Shown here: positions 1 to 14,040 of the stretch, in pieces
Numbering within the stretch: position 1 is the stretch's first letter
Layout: every line of letters starts with the position of its first letter
NCBI GenBank assembly: GCA_021234535.1
Contig: CM037845.1
Location: forward strand, 4,988,501 to 5,052,500
DNA length: 64,000 bases
Direction: 5' to 3'
Source: Stichopus chloronotus
Taxonomy: Eukaryota > Echinodermata > Holothuroidea > Aspidochirotida > Stichopodidae
Made by a program: the position numbers and the translations under genes
The notes under the pieces: model-generated
What the model was told of the DNA's origin: nothing
The model's database searches: none
What the model saw: the letters and a program-made list of their open reading frames with translations, nothing else

Positions 1-363
1 GAATTAAATACATTAGATAGTAACAGCAACAATCATAATCATCATCAGTAGAATTACCATTGTCATCTTCACTATTATCACAATCATCATAGTTATCACC
101 ATTAGTATCTTTATCATTATCATCACCATTATCATCATCATCTTATCATCACCATTATCATCATCATTATCATTACTGTCATCAAAATCATCACATTTAT
201 TATCGTTATCATCATCACATTCATCATCGTCGTCATCATCATCATCATTATCCCGATCATTAACATCACCATTACCATCATCATCACCGTGATCATCATT
301 ATGATCATTACCACCATCATCATATAATCATCATAATCATAATCATCATCATCATCATCATCG

Positions 364-399
<36 letters not shown>

Positions 400-415
400 G
401 CATGTAATTATAGAC
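1..415. repeat. imperfect ATC/CAT trinucleotide array
   Basis: From about position 30 the sequence is dominated by ATC/CAT triplets with interruptions, becoming nearly pure at about 341-400. The Met-rich open frame on the minus strand is just the repeat read as ATG. Confidence 0.9.
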
Positions 416-427
416 TTCTGTGCAAAG

Positions 428-980
428 GATAATTTTCAGTCTTTCTTATCAAAGACGTACATTTCAGTCAGTCACGTAGGAATTTTCATAACGGATTGTC
501 TGATTTATAATATTTTGCTGTATTTATATAGCCTATACAAGGTTTCTTTTCATCTAGCATTCCATCCTCTCATTTGTTTGTTTTTTTTTTTACTTTTTGG
601 TGATCCAATCATCATCATGAGTACACTTATACACGAGAGACATTTCAAAGCCTTTCTTATCAAGATGTACATTTCAGTCAGTCACGTAGGAATTTTTATA
701 ACAGATTGTCTGATGTATAATATTCTGCTGTACCTACAATCTAGTATTCCATCTGTCTCTTTTTTTTTAAATTTTTTTTTTTGGTGATGCAATCATCATC
801 ATGAATATACTTATAAACGAGAGACATTTCAAAGCCTTTCTTATCAAGATGTACATTTCAGTCAGTCAGTAATCTTTGCAACAAATTGTCTGACATAACA
901 ATATGCTGATTTATTTACAAGGTTTATTTTCACTCGGCAGGGCCATCTGTCTCATTTTTCTACTTTATGGTGAGCCAATC
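428..980 (+). repeat. three-unit tandem repeat (about 185-210 bp units)
   Basis: Three head-to-tail copies begin near ctttcttatcaa at 441, 652 and 836. Each shares a block with tacatttcagtcagtca, then a T-rich run and ggtgatccaatcatcatcatga. Copies 1 and 2 match most closely through the cagtcacgtaggaatttt block. The apparent 90-residue open frame spans two units and looks spurious. Confidence 0.85.
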
Positions 981-3900
981 AAGCTGTACCCATGGATGTA
1001 TGTGACCATGTGTGGCTCTGACGACACTTCCACTGAAATCCGATCAATGAAGAATTTACTTGTAAAATTTCTCTCTTGATCGCTGAGATTTTTTTACTAC
1101 GATCATAAATGTCGATCAGCACGTTTGTTTGTGAAACACAAGACAATTTATTCTAGTATTTCCGAAAAGACCGTGTTAGCTACTCGAGATAAAGCCCCCT
1201 TGGATTATTCAAATCAAACTGAATCGTTGTAAAAGTATAGCATATTGCCGTTCCTCGAAATCGCATGTTTGAGTTCAAGGTGCTAGTAAGAAAAATCTCA
1301 GACACGCAAAGAAAGAGTGGGAGGATCTGCAAAGGAACTCGGAAAACTTCCTCAAACGATTTACAGATTCTCAGTGTTTCTTTCTTTGACACTTGCTTTC
1401 ATGGTAGTACGATAAATTTCCGAACCGAATGGACCTGAAATTACTTTCATTTTAAAAAACGACCCAATAAATCTTCAAGCTACGTTAATTTATTCTTTGT
1501 CAGATAAAGTTTTACTATGAACCCGATGAACATGAACTACACTAGCATATCTCAATCTCGATAAATTGGTCACCCTATTTAGAAGACGTGCCCGTCCATA
1601 ATATAACAGGGTGGATTTATTGATTGTCAACGAAATGAATAATAAAACAAGAAAATACTATCCACATCAGTATTGTCTTTTAAACAGCGCATGCGCATCA
1701 TTGAATCTCTTAAAAGTGAAAGGTAAATGCATGCTCTCTGCATTACTCCTAAAAAAAAGCTAAGGTTTGGAAAGGGCTTCAATCAGGTAGCCAGGACAAT
1801 GGCAGGGTATGATGTAACCATGTGATGAGAAACCATGCGCACTGTAAGGTGTGCATGGTTTCAAATTGGCTGACCATTTTCTATCAGGTTCTGATTGGCA
1901 TGTTGACAGGCTGTACCAATGAACACGCACACATACATATTCAATACGTGCAGATGTAATTAAATGGAAGGATTCATAACTGACCACCATAAGGTGTTTA
2001 TGGATTTATGGAGGGTGTTTTGGTTTGTGACACGAAAAGTTTGTTAACGGTCAAATTGTAACGTCTGAGATCTTCTTTGCATCTATTAATTTCTCTCTCA
2101 ACTTCTGCAAATGGGCTTTAAAGATCACTACTTGTTTATGCGAATTTGGTTTCCAGTTGGTACTTGTTAAAGGCATATTACATGTATGTGAACATTATCA
2201 TAAGACACACTGTATCATTTTCATTCATAACATTCACAGAGAAGCAAGGGTGGACTTACGCCGGTAGGTGAATTTGCGCATAAGTTAATGGGTCTTGATA
2301 CTACTACCCGTGACACGGATTTCGCACAAGACGAATTACAACACGAGCACGTTAGTCTCATATTGTACACACGAATATATTTATTAAGTAAATGCAGTAC
2401 CCCACGGGTTATAAGTATGATTATTCAAGCAGTAGTACAGAGTGTTTTAGGGCCAATCAATGTGGTGGCGTCCTACCAATTACAGAGTTTGTCTTCATTT
2501 TGTTCAATAGTCTCAATTGGAGGATCAGCAATGCTATTTTATTTGAAAAAAAAAAACATGTGCATTGTGTATCAACAAATTAACAAAATTGTAAAAAATG
2601 TCCAAATTGCCGTCTTCTTCTCGGGGTTTCTCCCTTCCCAAAATTCAATCGCTTCACGTAATTAGTGAATGCTCAGATGCTCTTCAAGTTCACTACACAC
2701 TATACACTATCGAGAGAGTTGCTATAGCAACTCCCGCTGTTCAGACTATGCCTAGGTGCAGTGATCTATTTCAGTCCGTGTCACAGAGTTAGGTGACGTC
2801 ACATAGATCAAACACATTCTCGTTTCAGCCTGAGTGAAAACCAAAAACAAAAATGTGTTTTATGCAGGGACATTGTCACAATTGTTATGATCTGTCTGCT
2901 TGTTATGTGACCAGATGGTGGAATGGAATTCAAAAAAACAGAAAAAAGAAAAAAAAGAGGCACAATATTATTTCAGAAATATACGACCAGAATTTTGGAC
3001 ATAGTATCGGCTAAAACATAACATAGATCAGCGATATCGAAATTCTAATGCCTAGTGAAATATCACTTTAACAAACACACTGTCCACTATTCACTGTGCC
3101 AAACATGCATCACACATCTTGTCGGACTTGCATTTTGCAGACCAGATGTCGGGACATTGCGTCGTCAAGTATGAGGTTTTTCCTCCTTGCCTGTCATGTT
3201 TGGCATAGATTACATCTGCACATTATACTGTCGCCAAGAAAAGCTAAAATGTAGACCCTAGCCATTGATCTCCACGTAATAATGGCCAGCTTAGTAAACG
3301 GCGTTTGAACTTTTTTCGGTAGTCTTTTTTTTTTTCCTTTGAAAGGCTGCTTGCTGACATTTGCCCAGTTTATAAGCCGAGGGATTTAGTTCGCCGGTGG
3401 TTATTTCGAGGGTAGCGTTTGACGAGGGAAGATGCAAAGTAAGTCAGTATATACACCGCAAGTAGTCCCAGGTGACAACTGAAGTAGGCTGTTCAAAAAT
3501 TGACAAGCTGATGCTATGTACACAGAGGAAGAAGAAGGTGAAATAGTCGACGTCGGGCATGCACGGTGAGAAGACCTCGCCGACCGTCGCAGTCAATTTA
3601 TAGTACTGTCGTCTGGCAGAGTGGTTCTTGCTTACGTTCTTTTCGTTCTGGTATGATTATTATTTTTAGTATTATATCTGACGACGAGACTAAAAAAGGT
3701 GTTCACAAGTTTAAAATAGGAAAACATTTGTCTCTGGAAGAAAGATAAGACTTATTTTTTTTCAAGTTTTCATCATTGATTGGAAAATCAGCCGGTTTTC
3801 GTTATTCGTGCAGTTCACTTTTTTTTAGCAAGAAAGAAAAGAGGAAGACGTCTCGTTCGATGAAGAGGTTTCAAAGACTTTGATATTTTGCCAATCAAAA

Positions 3901-6900
3901 GTGAAATTCATTTTGAGAGGATTTTGATGTTCTTGTGATTATTTTCAGTGTCAGATTCGATGAGGAGCATCTTTATCATGAAATCAGACAGTCGATGATT
4001 ACAGGACAGTAAATTGCGGAACTTTGTTCAGAGACAGCACCCGGTAACTTACATTTGGACGACGTCGGTAAGGGTCACGAGGGGCCATACGAGAAGTCTT
4101 CAAGATAATATTTTGAGGTAAAGTTGCCGAAAATTAAAGGTGTTTGATCATTCTTTTCGTGTAAAGTAGACGTACTTTCCTTTTTGATCTCCGCTCTCCG
4201 TTTTTTTTTTTTTTGCGCTCCTATTCCGTTTTCGCCATCGTATTTACGCACAGCGCGCACACACGCACAGTGAATGATTTATCTGGTATAGCGTTTCATT
4301 TAGGGTCACAAAATGATAAAATTAGTACACACAAGTGGAATATTGTGTAGCAGTTTTTTTTGCACTTTCAACATAAGGACTTTCCTGAGTGTACACACAA
4401 AATGCCGAGGAAACTTGGAAACTACTACGCCAATTTTGAACACTAAATTATACCCCGACGCATATATGATGTGGTCGATTTTTATGTTATGTTTAACCCG
4501 AAGTTAAAATAACACGCTTTTGTCTCAATGATAGGCATGCCTGCCAAAGTGCAAGGCCTGCGTACTAGTTAGGCCGTCTTGAATACATACAATACATAGT
4601 TTAAAAAGAGTCAAGTTCAGCGTAGAAAACTAGAAACAGTCACTCAGCAGAAAAAAAAAGGCGAGATTTAAGATATGCAGAGTAAAAAGTAAGCGAAGTG
4701 TTCTTACAATTCTTTACAAATTAAGACACGGTTTAGTGTGTAAAACATATGTTTTAATGCAGGAAGAACGATATTCCAACCGCGAACTGAATTTTTGCTA
4801 CCAGTATGTCTTAATAGCCGGCTGCATTCTGTGATCAATCATCCGCACGCTCTAACACCGAAACGAAATTGTTGATTTTAAATTCTGGTTGGTAGATATA
4901 TCCGGAATATCCGTTACTCGACTGAGCAAACCAAAAGAGGCCACGAATTATTTGACAAGGATTCCAAAGTGGATGATATTGATTGGCAAGTCTATAGTCC
5001 GCTAAATATAGTCATGAATATAGACACTAATAGGCTTGAATTACCAAAAATAAAAGGGGACGAAATACTTAAACGCAAATGGCACATTATCATTTGGTTG
5101 ATGTCGAAAGAAACAGTTTGATGGTAACTTGCTGAGATGAAGATGATTGAAGATTGGAAGATTAAAGTCTTTAGGAATAATAATTTCGATGATAGATGAC
5201 GAGAACGTGTGTATGTGTGGATATAACCGCAAGGAAGATGACGCACATCATACGTACCTCTGTCTCTTCTGCATCGTGGAGTTAAGTACCGCCCGACTGA
5301 GATAAATATAAGTCGAGGAGGATATTCTTTTTAACAAAACGACCGTGATGCAGCCTTCTGTGAAGGTAAAGTTACCACGCCGTACTTAACTGGTGTGTGT
5401 ACAGGCTCAATTGATCAATTATCGGAAGACAGTAAGACAGTGTTGTCTAATCTGTGGGGGATATACGTGGGGGAGTGGGTGAGCAGAAGTTTAAGCCAAA
5501 CGCTATGCAGCTGATCCATTGTAGGCGTGCATCATTTAATCAGTTTCATGAATAAGGTTTACAGGGCGATTATATGCTAAGTACATTTTTATCAGTTTTT
5601 ATGAACAGGCCTACATGTAGTACTACATGCTGTTTACTTCCCTTTATGTTGTACCGACTATATGGATATGCACAGTCATCACCTGTGTGTATCAGTGAAC
5701 GTTTGTTTTTTATTCTTGTTCTATACTGCATATATTGAAGTAAAGCGATACCGTTTATCACAATAGACAAGTATGTGTTATTAATATTCATATGTATACG
5801 GTATTCGATCGGCTGAAATAACTAATTGTTTAGGTCTCTGGTGGGCCGGTCGATACTATCGTGAGATATGAGCGGAGAGTTGACAAACAACCGTTACGTA
5901 ATATAAACGATGACATAAACCTACAGATGTAGGCCAACTGTAGGCCATGCGTTCCAGTGATAGGCTATATTTATAAATGAACACCGAGGTTGATCGGTTG
6001 CATTTTTTCACGTACTTCTATACTTACTCATAGCGCATGTGTATATAGGACTACTACCAATCAGTTTTTAACCATTTTTTCCCCCTGTATTTTAAACACT
6101 GAACCTAACGCGGATTTCGTGCAGACCAATCGTGTGTGTGTGTGTGTGCGTGTGGTGGTGAAGGGGGGGGGGGGGGTCTACAGTACGTGAACATATCATA
6201 TTGCAAAATGTTGCTTAACAATGCACCCAGGTTAAAAAAAAATCATTTAGAACCACTCTTAATAAGTAATTGTTAAGCACTATTGAAGTATTATTATAAA
6301 CATATAGACCTACATGTGCACCGTTTAAGCACAGACTTTCTAATAAGATATACCTCAAAGCTTATTGTACGGTTTCGAGAAAAAGATACAGTACAGAGCC
6401 TCAATCTTTCCCGCCTAAAACCTGTGAAGGAATAAAAAAAAAGTAAGTAAGAGGCCCACGTTGACCTTAGCATAAGCCTACTTTAATGCATGCACTCGAA
6501 AGCGAAGGTATCCCATATATATTTGGACAACTAGTTTCTCGTTACACTAAAGCTGGTTTTGTGATAACGTGGTTCTTATTTTTACATGAGGCAGGCTGAC
6601 TTAATCAGGATAACCACTGAGGTGTGAAATGATGATCACATATGAGTTAATATATATACATATATATAGGCTTCATATTTTGTCGCGTGTACCGCCTTAT
6701 AGTGTTTCAGTGTTTGGTCTTGTCTGTGATCAATCATAGCATTACTCGAAAGCTTTGAGAAAAAAAAAATTCTCTTTCAATAATTTCTAACATTTATGTT
6801 AAAACAACGCTGTATGTATATATCTTCTTTAAGTCCCTACAAGCCATTCTTTTTTCACGTTACACTGTTTTTTTATATTCTCCAATTCCGATATTAACTA

Positions 6901-7568
6901 CACTGGCATGTATATATCTATAGGACACATCAAACTTAGTTACTCTCAAATTAGGTTTTACGTTCAAACTGTTTCAAATACTTTAATTAAACTATTTATT
7001 TCATTTTTTTTCTTTTAAGTTGAATTGCAAACGTACATTAGCTAGAACAGCTAACGTTTCACACATTATCACGAATACGTGTTTTTTTATTTGAAATTTT
7101 TGTTTCCCGAGAGGCAACATTGAAGTAACTTATGAAGTTATGAGTTAGCTATACTCTGCGTGAAGGTATATAAAGTGAATAGACCATTCTATTATGGATA
7201 CTTTCTAAGTTAGAGCATGAACCTACCTCGAGGGTCCACATTTGATTGATGCGGGGACACGTAAACATTCACATAAAAAAACATGAGTTAATGTCAGAAA
7301 GTAATGTTGACAGGCGTCATGTTGCGATAGGTATTATTAAGAGCTGTTGAATGAGTAAATTACATCTCATAACTTTTTCTGGAGTGTTAGTTCTTGAATG
7401 TGAAAAGTGTAGAGAAAAGAAAAACAAACAACAAACATGAAAACGAAAGGGGAAAAAAATGGACCGTTTTGCGATGCGTGAGTTCGAATCTTTTAAAAAT
7501 GGGAGTGTGATTTGTTTCAGTCTACAGAAAGGCGGTGATGCATCGTGGTGGTCATTGATGAAAAACAA
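981..7568. other. upstream non-coding stretch, nothing recognised
   Basis: AT-rich sequence with short homopolymers, a GT run at about 6131-6150 followed by 14 G (6163-6176), and short TA runs near 6650. Open frames are all below 130 codons and resemble no family I know. One perfect CRE palindrome lies at 2794-2801. Confidence 0.6.
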
Positions 7569-7625
7569 TCATGATGCTCTGGATGATAGCTGTAGTGATG
7601 CCGGTTGATGATCACGGCAACTGTT

Positions 7626-7672
<47 letters not shown>

Positions 7673-7965
7673 GATGATAATGATGATGATAATGATGATG
7701 ATGATGGTGATGATGGTGATGATGATGATAATGATGATGATGACGATGATGATGATGACGATGATGATGATATTGGAAATGACGACATGTGACGAAAGAA
7801 AGATGATGATAAAGATGATAATTTTGATGATGGGTGATGATAATGGTGATTATATTGATGATGGAGATGATGATGATATTAGTATTTATCTTGATAGTGA
7901 TGGCGATTATTTTGATGATAGTTATCATGATGATGTTCTTGATGAGGATGATAGTGGTGATTATA
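7569..7965. repeat. GAT/ATG trinucleotide array
   Basis: Long run of GAT triplets on the plus strand, purest at 7627-7670 and degenerating toward 7965. It encodes only poly-Asp, poly-Met or (minus strand) poly-His tracts, which are frame artefacts. It is the same triplet family as at 1-415 and 17077-17715 but in the opposite orientation. Confidence 0.93.
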
Positions 7966-10900
7966 CATTGATAATAACGCTGAAAATCATACTAACTATA
8001 TTGATCACATACTTTATGGTGAAAAAATATGAAGATAGCATGGGTAAATTATAAGGGCCACTACAGACAAAAACCATAGCCAACAACTTTCTTTTAAATT
8101 GTAAAGTTTGCTCTATAAGCAAAACTGAAAAAAAAAAGTAACACGTGATTTCAAAAGACCTAAACAGTTAATATTACAGCCATCAAATACCCCCCCCCCC
8201 TCCCCGAGTATGTTTGAAATTTGTCGAGATGGCATCACAGACCTTATGAACATAAGACGGGTCAGCGTTATGGCGTCCCGATTTTGTCGGCATGAGCTTG
8301 AAGAATTCTCGTCCCATTTTTTGCATCATATTTCGTTTTAATTAGGCATCACCGATTTTATCAAAATAGAAAGTCCGTTGACCTCTTTCAAATTAAACGA
8401 TTTCCTAAATTGATAGAGTATTTTTAACTACGACCCTATCAAATCAAGGCCTACACTTCAGCAAATGCAAAGAAACCAATATTCAAAATAATGGAACGTG
8501 GACACTTAACAAAAAGTGGAATCAACATGAAAAAGACAAATATGATGTTACGTCATTCGGTGACGTCAACGATCGCTTTTTGCTAACGTGGAGATTTCAG
8601 ACACATTTCTTGGAGCGACGACAAAAGGTACCTTTCTGTTTTAATTTTATCATTCCCGTTTCTTTTATTGATAAACTAGCTCAGCCAAGAGACCTCAAAG
8701 TTAACGCAGTATTATACAAATGTGACGGCTGGCGCCAAAAAGATTTAGTCTATATAACGATAAGTGAAAGTTTTTTTTCCACAAAAAATAATGAGAATAT
8801 TTGGTGATTCTAGACCGGACGTGACGCGCTTCGCATACCCATTTTGATGAAAAAATAATATATCAGCTGAGCAATCCCTGACTTAATTACCTGCGACAGG
8901 TACAGAATATTGCGGATTTACTTTATGTTTCTGTTCTTTTACCGAGAAAGACAACGACTCAGGATTATTACTTTGGCAAACTTAAACCAGACGAGTTTTG
9001 AAAAAGGTAGCGCTCGGAAGTATTGATATTACATTTGCATGCTCACCAATCAATAGTGACAAAAAAAAAAAGAAAAACCATATCGCCATGTAGGATAGAT
9101 ATATAGGGATATTTTAAACTAACATGTCATTTTCGAACTTACATGAAGTTCATTGCGTTGCTTTCAACGGCAAATGCATCGTTTCCTGTTATTAACAATT
9201 ATACCTCGAACCTGATTTATGAAACTGTTTAACAAGTTTGAGGCCGTTTTGCCGACTGAAATGATTGCACTCTACATTATGTGGATGTTCTTATGCCGTT
9301 CAGCTTTCGCATTATTCCAAGCGTGAAGATTATCGAGGGATTTTACGGGCCTCGACTTCTATAAAACGATGGTCAATATCAGGGGCAGGCAACAAATCTT
9401 GCTCGCGTGTGTTAGATACTCCCAGGTGACTTCTTTAAAACTAGGCTATCTAAACTACGGTAAGCTGGGTCATGCAGGTATATATGTTTTCAATGATATT
9501 AAACCGATAGGAGAGCATAATGGCTATCTACGGTAGATGGTTATGGAGAGCAGGTGCTTTTTCTGCCTACATGGGATTGCATCTCTCTATGATTTAACGT
9601 TGAGATGTGCACAGATTCGTCGAAAACGAGGAGCATAATGAGAATGTCAATAATCTTGTTAATTAATAAAATTCGTCTTACAAGGATGAAAATAGTCTGC
9701 GTATTAGTCGGAGATCACAAATTAGTCAGTGAATTAGTCCGTGTAGTCCCGACTAATCAACTTACCAGTGATCACTGACTAATCTACACTGAGACACTAA
9801 TTATATCTTAGTCAGCCAAATTTGTCAGTAGAGGCACCATCCTGACTAGTTTAAGGTTTTTGTGTAAATTCGTCCACGTTGAGATGTCTTAGTAAAATGT
9901 TACGAAATATTTCGCATTTTTCATTTCTAAAAGTTACGTTAATTTATATATAAGGTTTACTTTTCTTTATTTTCAAAATGAAGTTTGCAACACCATCTAT
10001 AATGATGTTAACAATGCAGATAAATAGTGCATACAACGTAGTACTGTACTTATGGCAAGGTATGTACAAGAACTAAGAAGGGAATCGCATGTATTTTTCT
10101 ACGGTGCGCTTACGCGGAGTATTTTACATCCAAACTAAGTAACTTTACTGGTTTGAATAAATATTACTTTCAAAGGCACTGCTTTGTTGACTGTAAATCA
10201 CAGGTCCTTTATGCTCTATTAGTATCTGTAAAAATTTCTTCCGGCCCCTTCTTATTACAAAACTTTCCAAGGAGGAGGGGGTGGGAAGGGAACCTCCTAT
10301 TAGATAATACCTCAATAAGAGCTATCCATCATGAAGGCTACATTGCAGATTCTTGTGCTCGTAAAAATATAACGCAAAGCTGCCCTTGCTGTTTTAACTG
10401 CATGTGAGAACAGAATTCCGTTGCCAACGAACTCATTTTCTCAACCGCTATCTCCCCATATTAGGACAGCAAAACGTTATCTCGGCAACCATCAAAGACA
10501 TAAAAAGGTCCAAAATCAATTACTTTTCTCATTCTCGCATGTACTAATAATATTCGAGATGCCTAAGTATTTCTTACTTGGAAAATTTACTTACTGAGAT
10601 TTTGCTTCCTGTAAATCGTTCCTATTTTTTACTTATTGTTGTCATTTGAAAGAAGATTTCCCTCCAACCAAAATTTTGTTAAGATATTAATGGTCGTGAA
10701 ATACGAGGACCATCTCATAAAACTAGTTCATAGAGCAATTTCTAATGGGAGCGCCCTGGGCTAACTTTTCTTTTTGATATTATGACGTGCAGTATTTCCC
10801 GTTAAGCATTATAAAGTCGTACCTCTGCTGATTAAAATTCCCTTATTTCGAATTTTGGAGAAAGTTTGAAGTTATTGATTATGCGAGAGGAAATTCTTAA

Positions 10901-13330
10901 TTTAATTTCAATTAGATGGAGCACACTTGGGGGGTTGGTAAATATTTCATTAACATGAATATATTATTTGATCAAAATTTATATGATACTTGATGCGTTT
11001 CGGTCTGTTTCGTGTTACACCAATGATTTAATCAATGACGTCACAGTGACCTATCAGGGTAAGACAAAGCTGTATTTTATTTTTTTTTGGTGAGGGGGGG
11101 GGGGCGGGGTGCTGAGGTTTTTTTTAACTTTTCAATGTACAGTATTCATCAAGTTGGAAAGTTGGAAACCATGAAACCATAATTTTATTGATTCATACAA
11201 TTTTCTCACGCAGAAAGTGATCGGTGTCCATGTGGAAGATTGTAATGATTAAGACAATAACTGAAAAATTTGATAAGCTAGGACATAATCTCATCTACAT
11301 CTCTAAGAGTAACCAGCTTGTGTTTATTCGTCAGTGCTGTCTTACCCCCTACCTCTTCATTGAACCTTCAGGGAACTGAAGTGCAAGATTATTGGAAAGC
11401 TGTATATTTAATTTATCAAGAATCTCAAGATGTTCGTTTAAGTTACAAGTGACATGATTTATTACACGTCATAGGTCATGACGTTTATTTTAATTCACAT
11501 TTTTGGGCCAATGACGATATACTCCAACTCGACAGGTACTAAAAGATATTAAAATCCTGTTCTCGCTCCTCCATAGCTTCACTTAAGTCACACCTTTTCT
11601 TAAGCGCCTTTCTCGTTTGAGATCTCAGAGTTTGATGGTTTCTCGACTCCATTTGGCATAAATGAATCATTCCGATCATATTTATCAATGAATGTCCGGG
11701 ATTTCATGTTATAGGTAGAGATATGATAAATCTTTGACAAATCCCTTTGGTCTCAAAACAATCATTTAAAAGCAAGATATGAACACGTAATGACGTTACT
11801 TAAATTAGTGGGAATAGGTGTTTATCTTTTTTGTTTTGTCATCAAAAGATCTTATTCTAATGTAGTTCTTAGTATGCAGCGGTTGAGAGATTTATAGCAT
11901 GCGTCAAAAGTTACTGATATATGATGATTCTCCTGCAGATCATACGTAAGTAAATCTTTCTTCTGTGTGATATCCGCCTGCTTAACAGGTACAAGTTGTG
12001 CGATAAAGCTCAGTGCCTAAGTATAAAATACAGTTATGGGCTTAATTTTCCTTTAGTAGGACGATATTTGATGCGAAAAGTGATTGAGATATTAGATAAT
12101 ATCCTTATCTTATCGCAAGAGATCAATTTCTTGAAAAAATGTAATCAAGCGGGAACAAAACCCATTATTACCGCTTTGATGATGCTGCGATGCTTTCACG
12201 AAGTGTCTCTTCCAGATATTCAACAGAAAGCTAATAGTAAAGGAAGCATCGTCACACTAGCAGAGGCTAGGCTACTTTGCTTAGTGAAACAAAATGTGTT
12301 CAAATGTGTGCGGATTTATAAAAATAATTGGAAAACAAAGAAGAAAACAGAGAAATACATTAAAGTTCTTGCTATCAGTGATTAAGTGACAAAATTATTC
12401 GACTTACTCAAGTTGGTTTACATTCAACATAGCCGAAAAATGGCGGCACCTTTCTCTGAACTTCAAAAGTGTGAAACGTGGATGGGAAACGATATGAAAC
12501 GATATCTCTGAATAAAACTTTGGGAAGATTGTTTGTCAAACACTTCCGCTTCAGTTTGATAAATATATTCCCAGGGTTTCCTTCTTTTAGACCACTATTT
12601 GTAAAGATTATAAATATTTATAGCTTAAACTGCATTTGTAACTTAAACTTTAAGATTTTATATTGTTCCTCTTTTTTTAATGTTGTTAGATCGTCGATTA
12701 CTCTACCAATGACGCCCAAGCTTCATTACAACACAACAGTTGTCTGAGTGGGACCAACAGAAAAGAAAAAAAAATTACCATCTGAATTTGTTTCTAGAGT
12801 CCTCTCACCCTTTCAGAGAATTGGAAAATAAAACACCGTATATATATATATGAGTCAAAGATATGGAAACCCCTTCAATGCCATGATCTACACAAACTAC
12901 GAAGGACTTTTACTTCGCTCCGTTACGAGTCTCCTCATACCAACTGCACTTTTATGTACCGTGTCAATGTTTTGGAACCTTATTTACACTGCTTGTAAAT
13001 AGCATACGAGGGACAATTTTTTTTTTCAGCATACAGGAGACGATTTTCATTAATTCTCAACGTATATATATCGGTGCCTTACATATTACGACTAAAAGTT
13101 ACGAACGAGAAAAGAAAAAGAAGAAAATTTTATTTGAGTATCTATTTTTTGTACCTCAAAATTGGAGAGAAAAGAGATCAGGAAGAGACGGAAGATGAAG
13201 CTGTAAACAAAACTGGAAAGAAAAGAATAGCGAGGAACTTCTCGAAATATAAGGGGGAAAAAAACAAATGAATTAGAGCTGGAGCTATCTCAGTGAGTTG
13301 GAAGGGTAAGGGATAATTCACAGAAACAAA
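7966..13330. other. upstream non-coding stretch before the aminopeptidase start
   Basis: AT-rich sequence containing the 5' flank and presumably the 5' UTR and promoter of the aminopeptidase gene. A TA run lies at about 12839-12851 and another TATATA at about 13063, but no transcription start can be assigned. CRE palindromes are at 8561-8568 and 11036-11043, interleaved inverted repeats at 9703-9783, and an 11-C run at 8190. No convincing gene seen. Confidence 0.55.
9703..9783. repeat. interleaved inverted repeats of an ATTAGTC motif
   Basis: attagtcagtga (9721-9732) is perfectly complementary in reverse to tcactgactaat (9772-9783), and attagtcgg (9703-9711) to ccgactaat (9749-9757). The two stems overlap, so they are alternative or pseudoknot-like rather than nested. 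Confidence 0.75.
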
Positions 13331-14040
13331 ATGGAGGAAGATCATAACGTCAGTTTCATAAAACGTCTCTCTAAACTTAAAATGGAGGAGGACGAGGTAC
13401 AGTTTCAAAATGGCGGAAGCCTGTTGGGGATGTCGTCCAAGTCGCCATCGAAATTGTCGAAGAGTAAAGTCCTTCTGATCATATCTTTGATAGCGCTCTT
13501 TGTGGTGACTTTGGCAATGTTGGTGCTCCTCTTCGACCGCCGCCATTACAGTTCCACGTATAGCGTCACCAACAAGGGACAACCAACCCGTAGGACTATC
13601 ACCACCTCGATGCCCGAGGGCTTTGAAACGCCTTCCGTCGCCATGACGACCGCTCAGTGGGAATCTTTTCGACTTCCGGTGAGTTTAAAGCCCACCCATT
13701 ACGATTTAAAGCTGACGACTTTTGTCGAAGAGAACAACTTTTCCGGGAGCGTCGACATAAGGTTCCGATGTATGGAGACCACGAATCTAGTCATTTTACA
13801 CAAAGAGGACCTTCACATTTACGAGGACGCTATTCGCCTCACGAAACTGGGCCGGCCGGAGGCAAACAGACTCCAAGCTACACCGGATTACCACATGTCT
13901 TATTCTTTGTACATCATGCATTTCCAGAACTTTTTAACCAAGGGAGAAACTTACAACCTCCACCTCGAATTCATGGGCATCTTTACTCCCAGTCTCTACG
14001 GGATCTATCGCTCACAGTACCAAACGAAGTCCGGTCCTAG
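13331..14040 (+). CDS. M1 aminopeptidase exon 1: tail, membrane anchor and start of N-terminal domain
   Basis: Encodes residues 1-236 plus two bases of codon 237. The start ATG at 13331 has A at -3 and G at +4. A second in-frame ATG at codon 18 is possible, but the first keeps a longer acidic/basic tail. A hydrophobic stretch at about 47-68, preceded by KSK and followed by DRRH, fits a signal anchor with the N-terminus in the cytosol. Residues 71-110 are Ser/Thr rich, like the stalk of aminopeptidase N relatives. [14 protein letters not shown] (113-126) is the typical opening of the M1 N-terminal domain, and GIYRSQY (224-230) matches the family GxYRSxY motif. Asn136 is in an N-F-S glycosylation sequon. 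The exon ends CCTAG then gtgagt, a strong donor. A very long first coding exon is also the pattern in vertebrate aminopeptidase N-type genes. Confidence 0.93.

Noticed and set aside
7470..7500. gagttcgaatc, a tRNA T-loop-like motif
   Set aside because: No A box, acceptor stem or anticodon arm can be built around it.
7571..8054. Poly-Asp, poly-Met and poly-His frames
   Set aside because: The GAT array read in different frames and strands.
11996..12385. 129-residue plus-strand frame starting MCDKAQ
   Set aside because: The longest non-repeat frame upstream of the gene. It has ordinary composition but no motif, family resemblance or splice context that I recognise; it could be chance in AT-rich DNA.
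12837..13075. TATATA runs upstream of exon 1, considered as a TATA promoter
   Set aside because: Such runs are common in this AT-rich window; no initiator or other support, and no transcript start is known.
13657..14040. 127-residue frame overlapping exon 1
   Set aside because: An out-of-frame shadow of exon 1, whose own frame matches the M1 family throughout.
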